From contig BPDI01000008.1 of the NCBI GenBank assembly GCA_019654215.1, positions 1-64,000 of the forward strand: 64,000 nucleotides of DNA, read 5' to 3'. The DNA comes from Gammaproteobacteria bacterium (GTDB taxonomy: Bacteria > Pseudomonadota > Gammaproteobacteria > Pseudomonadales > Pseudohongiellaceae). The translations under genes and the position numbers were made by a program. The notes beneath the pieces are model-generated. The model saw nothing but the letters and a program-made list of their open reading frames with translations. It was not told the origin of the DNA and did no database searches. This document shows, piece after piece, positions 11,277 to 19,464 of this stretch (positions are counted from its first letter, which is position 1; each line of letters starts with the position of its first letter).

Positions 11277-11789
11277 ATGGTGGAATCCTATACCCGTGGC
11301 CAAAAAATTCTACATTGGTTACTCGCCGTTCTTGTGTTGTTTTGGTTGTTAGTTTCCGGGCAAATCGCTGCTTCTTCTGAAGGCGAACAGAAAGGTATGA
11401 TTCTGATGTTCCATTCCGGTGGGGCGCTAATCATATTTGCGTTGATGATGTGGCGCTATTCAAAACGCCGCAAGAATCTTGTTATGCCTTTAGCCGAGCT
11501 GAAATCCTGGGAACAATCCTGGAGCAGAAAAGTTCATGTCTCTTTTTATGTGTTGGTTACTTTGATGGCGATAACAGGAATTCTGCAAGGCGTGTTCTTC
11601 GATCAAGCGGTGCGCGTGTTTGGGGCCATCAATATCACGGTAGGTCATAACGAGTCATTGATGTCGACTTTTAATCTACTTCACAATGTTGTGTCGAAAA
11701 TTTTTCTAGCGTTGATTGCGCTACATGTGTTGGCGGCATTAAAGCATCAATTCGTTGATAAGCTCCCTTTTATAAAACGAATGACTTGA
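11277..11789 (+). CDS. Cytochrome b561 family protein
   Basis: A 170-residue four-helix di-haem b561 of the bacterial CybB type, which passes electrons from ubiquinol, sometimes to superoxide or a periplasmic partner. It begins VESYTRGQKILHWLLAVLVL with the first haem-ligand His in helix 1. FHSGGALIIFALMMWRY, VHVSFYVLVTLMAITG and LHNVVSKIFLALIALHVLAA supply the other His ligands in helices 2-4. AGCAGGGGG just before the ATG is the ribosome-binding site. It lies between convergent neighbours and is not in an operon, so a specific partner cannot be named. Confidence 0.88.
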   Translation: MVESYTRGQKILHWLLAVLVLFWLLVSGQIAASSEGEQKGMILMFHSGGALIIFALMMWRYSKRRKNLVMPLAELKSWEQSWSRKVHVSFYVLVTLMAITGILQGVFFDQAVRVFGAINITVGHNESLMSTFNLLHNVVSKIFLALIALHVLAALKHQFVDKLPFIKRMT

Positions 11790-11875
11790 AAACTAGCACT
11801 AGTCTTGAGTAGTTTCTGTCAAACGCTGGGACGAATGTCGCGCTTCTATGCGCTTATGAAGTCATGGTTCTTTAG

Positions 11876-12412
11876 CTAATTAGAATGGATATGACTTCTA
11901 TCTATGAAGCCATTGGCATTTGGCATTTCGATAGCTATTAGAGTATCGGCGTTTAATTCGGTGTCTTCGCCGATAATTTCATTCATGAAAAGCACATAGG
12001 CAGTAACCTGATACGCCTGTTCATTGGTAAGAGATTTGGGCGCAGTTGCCGGCATTGCACGTCGTATGAAATCGAATACCGTGCTGGCGTAAGGCCAATA
12101 ACTACCTACAGTGCGCAATGGTGGGCCTTCCGATTGCATATCACCGCCGACAATTATGGTGTTGCCTGAAGTGCCTTCACCATCTGCCCCATGACATACA
12201 GCGCAATTAATGTCATAGACTTCCTTGCCCTGTCTGGCAGTACCACCGCCAGGGGGAAATCCAGTTCCACTTGGTTCTGCAATTAGATCGAATCCTTCCA
12301 AATCTGCTTCAGTGATCGGAGTGCCAAGTCGCACTCTTTCTTGAGAGTTAACAACAAGGGTACTTAAAGCAACACAAATTGCAAAGAATATTATAACAAC
12401 TTCCTTATACAT
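11876..12412 (-). CDS. SoxD-like c-type cytochrome
   Basis: A 178-residue exported monohaem cytochrome c. The signal peptide is VVIIFFAICVALSTLVVNSQ. The haem-binding site is CAVCH at residues 70-74, followed by GADGEG, and the likely axial Met is in RRAMPATAPKSLTNEQAYQV. The proline-poor spacer SLTNEQAYQVTAYVLFMNEI is typical of the cytochrome partner of SoxC-type molybdenum dehydrogenases. The start overlaps the soxC stop by 8 bases, so the two are translated together. Much shorter than the dihaem SoxD of Paracoccus, it corresponds to one haem domain only. Confidence 0.85.
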   Translation of the reverse strand: MYKEVVIIFFAICVALSTLVVNSQERVRLGTPITEADLEGFDLIAEPSGTGFPPGGGTARQGKEVYDINCAVCHGADGEGTSGNTIIVGGDMQSEGPPLRTVGSYWPYASTVFDFIRRAMPATAPKSLTNEQAYQVTAYVLFMNEIIGEDTELNADTLIAIEMPNANGFIDRSHIHSN

Positions 12413-13676
12413 AAACGTTTGACACCTCTCCGAAACTATTTACACTCCAACTCTGAATGCAATGATTATGATAGGTACTAATGTTGCCTCTTTCCGCGAG
12501 AATTGCATCACGGGTAGGTTGCACATTGCCTAGGCTATCTATAGCTCGACTCTGCAGCACCGCTGATCCCCCATCCCAAGCCCACGGAATAGTAAAACGA
12601 GTAAGGGCCTTATCCAATTGTAATCCTTGAATCGCTGCGTCAGCCCAAGTCTGACCGCCATCGGCACTAACTTCTACTCGACGAATGCTGCCGCTGCCAC
12701 TCCAGGCAACACCCGTTACTTGATAGATGCCCGGTCGATCTAATGACATCTGGCCAGACGGTGAAGTGATTAAGGACTTAGTCCCCATTGGGAATGTGAA
12801 CTGATAACTAGAGCGATCGTGCAGAGTATCGGAGTACTTACTGGTTTCATCTCTAAACTGTGCCGCTTCTCGAGTTAGTTTGATTTGAGTTAACCATTTA
12901 ACGCTGATATTACCTTCCCAGCCTGGAACGAATAGGCGCATCGGAAAGCCCTGTCCCGGCATTACCGGTTCGCCATTCTGAAACAGCGCGATAATTACAT
13001 CGTCTATAGCTTTATCAATTGGTATAGAGCGCCCCATGCTAGCTGCATCGGCGCCCACTGCTGCGAGCCACTTGGCTTCTGGTAACACTCCAGCCTCATC
13101 TAACAATGCTGATAACGGAATGCCAGTCCATTCAGCGCACGAGACTAAGCCATGAAGGCTTTGGGCAGTGCCATCCTCATTCCCACCACGGAGTAAGGCT
13201 CCGCTGTTGCCGGCGCATTCCAAAAAATACACGCGGCTGATCATTTCATACTTAAGTAGATCTTCATAATTAAAGACAAGAGGTTGGCGAACCAGCCCAT
13301 TAATGACTAAATGATGACCCGAAGGGTCAATGTCCGGTATGCCGGCATGATGTCTTTCGAAGTGCAAACTGTTGGGCGTGATCGAACCCTGAAGATGTTG
13401 CAAAGGGGAGCGTGAGGAACCGCCGCCTGGGTAGGTGGCGTTTGGGGCTCCATGCGTGCGCTGAAAATGTTGCGTATGTCTGGAGGGAGCTCCGTAAGCG
13501 CTTGCGCCGGGGCCTGGAGTGCGCGACCAACTCGGTATTTCAAAGTTGATTCCGGCATCGGCTCCCAGCACTGTGCTGGAAGCCACCGCTCCAATTCCAG
13601 TAGCTCCGATACTTAGCAAATATCGTCGACTAATTAATCCATTACCCGCGACCTTGTCATAAATTTTATGCGGCAT
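12405..13676 (-). CDS. soxC: SoxC-like sulfane/sulfite dehydrogenase, molybdenum subunit
   Basis: Intact 423-residue sulfite-oxidase-family enzyme. A Tat signal (ISRRYLLSIGATGIGAVASS, Arg17-Arg18) sends the folded molybdopterin protein to the periplasm. LHFERHHAGIPDIDP is diagnostic of SoxC, and Cys154 in YFLECAGNSG is the molybdenum ligand. LRLFVPGWEGN-like text (MRLFVPGWEGNISVKWL) is followed by the C-terminal immunoglobulin-like dimerisation domain (about 300-423) with SGSIRRVEVSADGGQTWADA. SoxCD oxidises protein-bound sulfane sulfur, and free-standing homologues oxidise sulfite. No soxX, Y, Z, A or B is in the window. Upstream by 16 bases is the TPR gene, downstream the cytochrome. Confidence 0.87.
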   Translation of the reverse strand: MPHKIYDKVAGNGLISRRYLLSIGATGIGAVASSTVLGADAGINFEIPSWSRTPGPGASAYGAPSRHTQHFQRTHGAPNATYPGGGSSRSPLQHLQGSITPNSLHFERHHAGIPDIDPSGHHLVINGLVRQPLVFNYEDLLKYEMISRVYFLECAGNSGALLRGGNEDGTAQSLHGLVSCAEWTGIPLSALLDEAGVLPEAKWLAAVGADAASMGRSIPIDKAIDDVIIALFQNGEPVMPGQGFPMRLFVPGWEGNISVKWLTQIKLTREAAQFRDETSKYSDTLHDRSSYQFTFPMGTKSLITSPSGQMSLDRPGIYQVTGVAWSGSGSIRRVEVSADGGQTWADAAIQGLQLDKALTRFTIPWAWDGGSAVLQSRAIDSLGNVQPTRDAILAERGNISTYHNHCIQSWSVNSFGEVSNVYV

Positions 13677-13692
13677 TAAGACTCCTTGTTGA

Positions 13693-15276
13693 TTAAAGAC
13701 CTAGGTATCTTTCAGTTTCATCTATTTCCGCAATATCATTATCCTTCCAAAGGGAATAGAAAGCCTGATATCTCTGTCTAGCATTGTAATCATCATCCAT
13801 GCCGGCGTAACTTCTCGCTGCTCCCAAAAGTGCGCGCGGTCGATTCGCCATGCGTCCCAATGAGGCTTCATAAAGTGTGGCAGCATTTTCATGGCTACCC
13901 ATTGTTAGCAGTAGATCGCCCGCGAGTTCATGAACTGGCTTTAAGGGACTCGCCGCTCCGCGCGGCGGCGATTGGCTTTCTGCAATGGATATGGCATCCA
14001 TTAGAAGCTCAATAGCTTCTTCTTCCTGTCCTTTCTTAAACATGGTTAAAGCGGAAACCTCCATGCTAATCAAGTTAAGAGTTGTATTGTCTGGGGTTTG
14101 CGACGCAAGAGCTTCTAACCTATCGGCGACGGATTGAGCCAGATCAAGATCTCCCAGATTGGCAGCACTAAGGCCTAGTGCTAGCAATTCGTCACTACTT
14201 AAAGAGTCAGTCAATTCATAAGTTTGCCATTGCTCAGTTTCGATTATATGGCGGGCTTTCATGGTTTTGAGAGTGCCAGTCGAGCGAGGGTCGCCAGGAT
14301 TGTTTGCAAGAACATCACCCGCTCTATTAATCCACATTTCTGAACGGTCAAAATGTCCGAGCTGAATATCGCCATATTGACCCCAGTCAGATGAATGATT
14401 CTGGTCTCCTGCGGCGTCACCTGGTTCCCAAAGGTCCCAGCCTGCCTGAAACGCTGAATCATTCCATTCAGCAACTTTGTCCCACATGCCATGTTGAATA
14501 AAAATATGGGTAGGCATGTGCCGAGCATGCGATACAGCGGGCGCGATGCTTGCGTACTTTTCAGCGGCGGTCAGAGCTAGAGGTGCATAAGTCGGATGAT
14601 CAAATGAGTGAATTATGTAATGCGCCGCGCCTGGATGATTTGGATTTTCCCTGAATAGATCCATCGCTATTGCACCGGCCTGCATGCTGATTTCTGTGCC
14701 GGATTCGGTGAGGAAGTTGTTAAGTACCCTGTCATCTTGAGACACTGTAGCCCCGCTCAGCATGGAAACGGCGGTGAAAGCAGCTACTTCCCTATCCTCA
14801 GGAAAATCTTCGTAAAGGTCTTGCATAGCGTACATCCAAGCTAATCTTTTGTCTCCCAATGAGCCTTCTGTAAAAGCAAATGCCTCTGCAGCTCTTACGA
14901 AGCCTTTTTCCCTCTGAGTAGGCGCTTTTGATAATCTTTCCTCTGAGGTTGTACCCAGACGGTTAAGGGTTTCTTTGGGGGAATCTGGGTCTTGCAGCAC
15001 GGGTATTAGGGGATGATTGTAGGTAAATGCTTCACCCCAGTATGCTAAAGCAAAATCGGGCTCGATTTCTTGAGCTTTCCGGAACTCACCTCGTGCCTGT
15101 TTCCAGCCAAAACTATGTAGGTATCCGACTCCTAGGTCGAAATGTTTTTGCGCTTCTTCAGAAGCTGAAGTAGGAAAATCAAAGGTTCCCACTTGCTCTA
15201 GTTCGGCTCCCACGGTATTCGCAGAAATAAAGCCGCACACAATAAAGCATACCGTCAAATTTAAGTAGTTTTTCAT
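13693..15276 (-). CDS. Exported TPR-repeat protein, first gene of the soxC operon
   Basis: A 527-residue protein with a Sec signal (LNLTVCFIVCGFISANTVGA) followed by tetratricopeptide helices. The clearest is SEEAQKHFDLGVGYLHSFGW, with ARGEFRKAQEIEPDFALAYW, and C-terminal repeats appear at about 380-500 (LGLSAANLGDLDLAQSVADR, LLGAARSYAGMDDDYNARQR). The middle carries PTHIFIQHGMWDKVAEWN and HYIIHSFDHP, conserved in a widespread family of uncharacterised periplasmic TPR proteins. No catalytic motif is recognised. Its stop lies 16 bases from soxC, so it probably shares a transcript and may help assemble or present the dehydrogenase; that is inference. Confidence 0.85.
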   Translation of the reverse strand: MKNYLNLTVCFIVCGFISANTVGAELEQVGTFDFPTSASEEAQKHFDLGVGYLHSFGWKQARGEFRKAQEIEPDFALAYWGEAFTYNHPLIPVLQDPDSPKETLNRLGTTSEERLSKAPTQREKGFVRAAEAFAFTEGSLGDKRLAWMYAMQDLYEDFPEDREVAAFTAVSMLSGATVSQDDRVLNNFLTESGTEISMQAGAIAMDLFRENPNHPGAAHYIIHSFDHPTYAPLALTAAEKYASIAPAVSHARHMPTHIFIQHGMWDKVAEWNDSAFQAGWDLWEPGDAAGDQNHSSDWGQYGDIQLGHFDRSEMWINRAGDVLANNPGDPRSTGTLKTMKARHIIETEQWQTYELTDSLSSDELLALGLSAANLGDLDLAQSVADRLEALASQTPDNTTLNLISMEVSALTMFKKGQEEEAIELLMDAISIAESQSPPRGAASPLKPVHELAGDLLLTMGSHENAATLYEASLGRMANRPRALLGAARSYAGMDDDYNARQRYQAFYSLWKDNDIAEIDETERYLGL

Positions 15277-15432
15277 TTTTAATCCTCAATCTTATTTCAC
15301 CAATATCTGTAAGGTTGCCAAGTCCCTGAGAGCATTGCAAATACTTCTTAGCAGTGAATAGCACAAGTAACGCAATCACTGTAATATTTTGATTATTAAG
15401 AACTAATTTCTCAAATATTTGTGAGTGTCCAG

Positions 15433-15942
15433 ATGAAAAAAGTTGGGCTGTTTCTTTTTCTTTCACTAGCCATACTTCTTACCAAAGGAGCTTACTCACA
15501 AGAAATCGGTTGCGATTCTCTTGCTGGGTTTGATGAATTTGATTTCTGGGTCGGCGAATGGGAAGTTTTTGACAGTACCGGAACAACTAAAGTAGGCCAG
15601 AGCAGCATTGAGAAAATGGAGTCCGGTTGCATGATCATGGAGAACTGGACCAGTGCCGATAAAATTACGGGAACTGGTCTCAATTACTTCAATCCGGTAA
15701 CCCGTGAGTGGCGTCAGGTTTGGGTATCTGCCAGTCGTTACTCAATCGATATCGTTGGTGGAATTAGAGCGGGGGCGATGGTACTTGAAGGCAGCATCTA
15801 TAATTTCGCCGGAGCAGTTTGGGATTTTCGCGGCACCTGGACTCCTAATGCGGACGGATCAGTGCGTCAATTCCTCGAGCAATACAACCACGACAGCGAA
15901 CAATGGGATCCCTGGTTCTATGGGATTTATAAGAAGCTGTAA
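15433..15942 (+). CDS. Exported DUF1579-like protein
   Basis: About 169 residues from ATG 15433 (MKKVGLFLFLSLAILLTKGA signal peptide, cut near YSQ). An alternative upstream GTG at 15421 would add four residues. The mature part starts with FDEFDFWVGEWEVFDSTGTT, the signature of DUF1579-like lipocalin/beta-barrel proteins. FNPVTREWRQVWVSASRYSI and DGSVRQFLEQYNHDSEQWDP complete the barrel. The function is unknown. It is convergent with the GST gene, 8 bases away. Confidence 0.78.
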   Translation: MKKVGLFLFLSLAILLTKGAYSQEIGCDSLAGFDEFDFWVGEWEVFDSTGTTKVGQSSIEKMESGCMIMENWTSADKITGTGLNYFNPVTREWRQVWVSASRYSIDIVGGIRAGAMVLEGSIYNFAGAVWDFRGTWTPNADGSVRQFLEQYNHDSEQWDPWFYGIYKKL

Positions 15943-15949
15943 GATTACT

Positions 15950-16573
15950 CTACAAACCGTGAACTACCATTACCTTTTGCACAGCTGGTCGATCTCGCAT
16001 GCGTAAATGGTGTTCATAGATTTTTGAAAAGTCTTTCATATCAACTTTGTCTCCCGCCAACCAATTTGAAATGCAAAATAGATAGCAATCACAGATACTG
16101 AAGTCGTTACCTAATACCCAGGGTCCAAAAAACATATCGTTTTCGATTAGGCTGAATGAATCGTGCATAGTTCTAGGAACTTTGGCAGTCATGGCAGCTT
16201 TTGAGTGCTCATCATCTTCTTCTACCCAACGACTCCCTCTCATTTTATGGGCATGATTAACATGCACGGTTGAGCAAAGGTAATTGTTGAATTCCTGCAT
16301 TTTGGCAAACCGGAAAGGATCATCTAGTGGAGCAAGTTTTGCAGCGGGATTGGACTGAGCGATATAACCAAGTATCGCAGGGGTTTCAGTAATTACCCCC
16401 TGACCAGTTACTAAAGCTGGTACTCGACCTTTTGGGTTTACTAGCAAATAATCTTCTGATTGTTGCTCAGTAGTTCTGAAATCAACTAGCCGTTCTTCAT
16501 ATTCGACGCCAGCTTCTTCCAGCGCTATCTGGGAGGCAACGGAAACGGTTTGAATAGCATAGTAAAAAATCAC
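15950..16573 (-). CDS. Glutathione S-transferase family protein
   Basis: A 207-residue cytosolic GST. The N-terminal thioredoxin fold has QTVSVASQIALEEAGVEYEE and NPKGRVPALVTGQGVITETP, the cis-Pro and glutathione-binding ExxA-type region (ETPAI). The C-terminal helical domain contains LGNDFSICDCYLFCISNWLA with the N-capping Asp. The start is GTG, which overlaps the stop of the GMC gene as GTGA, so the two are translationally coupled. A role in handling the aldehyde or electrophile made by the oxidoreductase is conceivable but unproven. Confidence 0.88.
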   Translation of the reverse strand: MIFYYAIQTVSVASQIALEEAGVEYEERLVDFRTTEQQSEDYLLVNPKGRVPALVTGQGVITETPAILGYIAQSNPAAKLAPLDDPFRFAKMQEFNNYLCSTVHVNHAHKMRGSRWVEEDDEHSKAAMTAKVPRTMHDSFSLIENDMFFGPWVLGNDFSICDCYLFCISNWLAGDKVDMKDFSKIYEHHLRMRDRPAVQKVMVVHGL

Positions 16574-18189
16574 GTTAAGCTTTCTCCTTTTAAAATAAAC
16601 TGAGCACCTTTTTCAGCGATCATTACTGTCGGAGCATTCGTGTTGCCAGAAGTTATGCGCGGCATTATAGACGCATCTATCACTCTTAACTTATCAACTC
16701 CATGAACCTGAAGTCGATCATTTACTACTGCCATTTCATCGCCACCCATCTTGCAGGTACCTACCGGATGGAAAATTGTGGTACCCAGGTTTCGAGCTGC
16801 ATCTAGTAATTGTTCATAGCTTTGTATTTCCGAGCCTGGTTTTAATTCGATAGGATTAAATTTTTTTAAAGCATCTGCCGCCATAATTCTGCGTGTGAAT
16901 TTTAGCCCATTGACTGCCACTGCCTCATCGTCAGGAGAAGAAAGGTAGTTTGGTGAAATCGCTGGAGAGTCCTGCGGATCGTTTGATTTAATCCGCACAT
17001 GACCTCTACTACTTGGTCTCAAGTTGCAAACAGATGGAGTGATAGCATTGTAGCTGTGTAATGGATCGCCAAACTTATCCAATGACAAGGGTTGCACATG
17101 CCATTCGATGTTTGCGGAAGTCTGTTCTTCGTCACTCTTGGCAAAAGCTCCCAATTGCGAAGGCGGCATGGTTAACGGTCCGGTTTTAAACAAGAAGTAC
17201 TCCATGCCCATAGCTAATTTGCCGAAAAAGGAATTCGCCCGTTGGTTCAAAGTCACGGTGTTATCAACTTTGTAGACGCTTCTTACCTGCAAATGGTCGT
17301 GGAGATTTTCTCCTACTCCCTCCAGATTCAAGTTTGTGTTTATCCCTTTTTCACTGAGCAATTTTCCTGATCCGATACCCGACAACTGCAAAATCTGAGG
17401 TGATCCTATTGACCCGGCAGCTAATAAGATTTCTTTTTTTGCGGTGAAGAGTTGCGAGGCTTCACTTTCGATACGTGCATGTATGCCGTCTGCCATTAAC
17501 TTGTTAGCGCCTTCTTTTAAAGCAATTTTTTCAACATGTGTATTGGTAAGTACTGTTAGGTTAGGTCGAGATTCAACAGAACGAAGATAGGCTTTGGAAG
17601 CGCTCCAGCGTGAGCCGCGCTTTTGGTTCATTTGGAAATAGGCATTGCCAAAATTGTCACCGCGATTAAACTCTTCGATCTTCGGAATACCACATTCTTC
17701 AGCTGCGTCACGCCATGCGTCCAGAATTTCCCAATTAACCCGTCTTTCTTCTACCCGCAGTTCGCCACCGCTACCATGAAATTCATCACCGCCATGCTGA
17801 TAATCTTCTGACTTTTTGAATACTGGAAGTACGTCGTTCCAACTCCAGCCTCTATTTCCTAGGGAAGCCCAATAATCAAAGTCGCTTTGCTGGCCTCGCA
17901 TATAGATCATTGCGTTAATAGAAGAGCAACCACCTAACACTCTTCCTCTGGCATAACCAATAGTTCTGCCATTAAGACCTGGGTCAGGTTCTATTTCATA
18001 ACACCAATCGGTTCTGGGATTTGCAATTGTGTAGAGATAACCAACAGGAATGTCGATCCAGAAGTAATTGTCTTTTCCGCCTGCTTCTAATAACAAAACT
18101 TCATTGTTGGGGTCAGCGGACAAGCGATTTGCCAGTACGCATCCTGCGGTGCCTGCGCCGACAATAATGTAATCGTATTTTTTTGGCAT
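16570..18189 (-). CDS. GMC-family FAD oxidoreductase (choline dehydrogenase-like)
   Basis: Intact 539-residue glucose-methanol-choline oxidoreductase. The FAD dinucleotide fold is YIIVGAGTAGCVLANRLSAD at the N-terminus. GRVLGGCSSINAMIYMRGQQ is GMC signature 1, LLAAGSIGSPQILQLSGIG is signature 2, and the catalytic His lies in GTTIFHPVGTCKMGG; DASIMPRITSGNTNAPTVMI closes the FAD site. Substrates in the family range from choline to long-chain and polyethylene-glycol alcohols, and sequence alone does not choose. It forms a two-gene operon with the GST downstream. Confidence 0.9.
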   Translation of the reverse strand: MPKKYDYIIVGAGTAGCVLANRLSADPNNEVLLLEAGGKDNYFWIDIPVGYLYTIANPRTDWCYEIEPDPGLNGRTIGYARGRVLGGCSSINAMIYMRGQQSDFDYWASLGNRGWSWNDVLPVFKKSEDYQHGGDEFHGSGGELRVEERRVNWEILDAWRDAAEECGIPKIEEFNRGDNFGNAYFQMNQKRGSRWSASKAYLRSVESRPNLTVLTNTHVEKIALKEGANKLMADGIHARIESEASQLFTAKKEILLAAGSIGSPQILQLSGIGSGKLLSEKGINTNLNLEGVGENLHDHLQVRSVYKVDNTVTLNQRANSFFGKLAMGMEYFLFKTGPLTMPPSQLGAFAKSDEEQTSANIEWHVQPLSLDKFGDPLHSYNAITPSVCNLRPSSRGHVRIKSNDPQDSPAISPNYLSSPDDEAVAVNGLKFTRRIMAADALKKFNPIELKPGSEIQSYEQLLDAARNLGTTIFHPVGTCKMGGDEMAVVNDRLQVHGVDKLRVIDASIMPRITSGNTNAPTVMIAEKGAQFILKGESLT

Positions 18190-18540
18190 TCTTTATCGTT
18201 AATGAAAATTTCTTATACCTAGAAATTTATCTTAATAGTTGCTCCATTAGTAAATTAAGATTCTAGCGCATAAATCAACCAGAGTTCTGGCTAGTCTCTC
18301 CCGGCCACACTATGTCTTTGTATCAATTAATACATATCTCGGAATAAGGTGTGTCGCTGTCTAAGAGAAGGCACAACTTTTTAAAGTTTGAGATTTCCTC
18401 ATTTGGGTCACACTTTGAGTCTAACTATTTTTGAAATGAGAGGCGCTTCAAAAATTCAGGTTTTGATTCTTTGGTAAATTGAACCAATCTTGTAAATTCA
18501 ACACCTCAGACTAATTTTTCCACTCACTTTGATCTAATTA
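18190..18540. other. Intergenic divergent promoter region
   Basis: This 351-base gap separates the divergent GMC and methyltransferase genes and should hold promoters for both. It is AT-rich, with no coding pattern that I can recognise. A small inverted repeat TTGGT (18471-18475) / ACCAA (18483-18487) lies about 55 bases before the methyltransferase start. I saw no terminator or RNA gene. Confidence 0.4.
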
Positions 18541-19464
18541 ATGATAGATCCAATCGAAGCCGCACTCGGATTTTTCTTTCAAGCTAAACACGTGGAATGC
18601 TGTCGAGTATTTCACGGGCGGGGCCAATTATTTCAAGGTTTAGAGCATGTTTGCCTGGATTGGTATGCACCAGTTCTGCTAATCACTGCTTATAAGTCAA
18701 ATATCGACATCGATGCTTTTCTAACTGTAATTGACAAAGCCGACTTGCATTCCCAAATAACTTCGATTCTGTTACAGAAGCGCTATGAAGAGGGGGCTCC
18801 TGTAGAAATTTTAAAAGGAACTGTACCGGATAAAATCCTCGCTCTCGAAGATGGATTGGTTTTTGAGGTGCGCCTGGGCAAGCAACAAAATAGTGGCTTG
18901 TTTTTGGACATGCGTCCCCTCAGAAGTTGGGTCAAGGCAAACTGCGATGGTAGAAACGTGTTAAACCTTTTTGCGTATACCTGCTCATTTTCCGTAGCGG
19001 CCTTAGCGGGAGGAGCGAATTCTGTAACCAATGTGGATATGTCTAAGACCAGTATGCGTTGGGGCTTGGAAAATCACGCCCATAATCGCCAAGATGTTAG
19101 TTTGGTAAATCAAATTCCCTACAATGTGTTTACTTCCTGGGGGCGTATTAAACAGTTAGGTCGCTATGATCTGGTAATTATTGATCCGCCGACAAGACAG
19201 CGTCGCAGTTTTGATGCTGAGAAAAATTATGGATCAGTAATAAAAAGAATGACTCAGCTATGCAACGACAGGGCAGATATTATCGCCACCCTTAATAGTC
19301 CATTTCTCGATCAGCAATTTTTATTGGACAAATTTTCCAAAAATGCTCCTGCGGCGGAGTTTGTCGAATCAATTCCAGCAGCGGAGGAATTTGAAGACAA
19401 GTATCCGGGGAAAGCTTTAAAGATACTGAGGTTCAAATACAGAGAAAGAAGAAGACTGACTTGA
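18541..19464 (+). CDS. RlmI-like SAM-dependent methyltransferase
   Basis: A 307-residue class I methyltransferase of the RlmI/RlmK-like group (Methyltrans_SAM). The region GLFLDMRPLRSWVKANCDGR followed by NVLNLFAYTCSFSVAALAGG is motif I for SAM binding, VTNVDMSKTSMRWGLENHA supplies the acidic ribose ligand, and YDLVIIDPPTRQRRSF carries the DPP catalytic-loop motif. Homologues methylate cytosine in 23S rRNA, but the usual N-terminal PUA domain is absent: the first 110 residues are a different small domain. The exact target is therefore unassigned. Its 3' end overlaps the convergent phosphoesterase by about 48 bases. Confidence 0.82.
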   Translation: MIDPIEAALGFFFQAKHVECCRVFHGRGQLFQGLEHVCLDWYAPVLLITAYKSNIDIDAFLTVIDKADLHSQITSILLQKRYEEGAPVEILKGTVPDKILALEDGLVFEVRLGKQQNSGLFLDMRPLRSWVKANCDGRNVLNLFAYTCSFSVAALAGGANSVTNVDMSKTSMRWGLENHAHNRQDVSLVNQIPYNVFTSWGRIKQLGRYDLVIIDPPTRQRRSFDAEKNYGSVIKRMTQLCNDRADIIATLNSPFLDQQFLLDKFSKNAPAAEFVESIPAAEEFEDKYPGKALKILRFKYRERRRLT

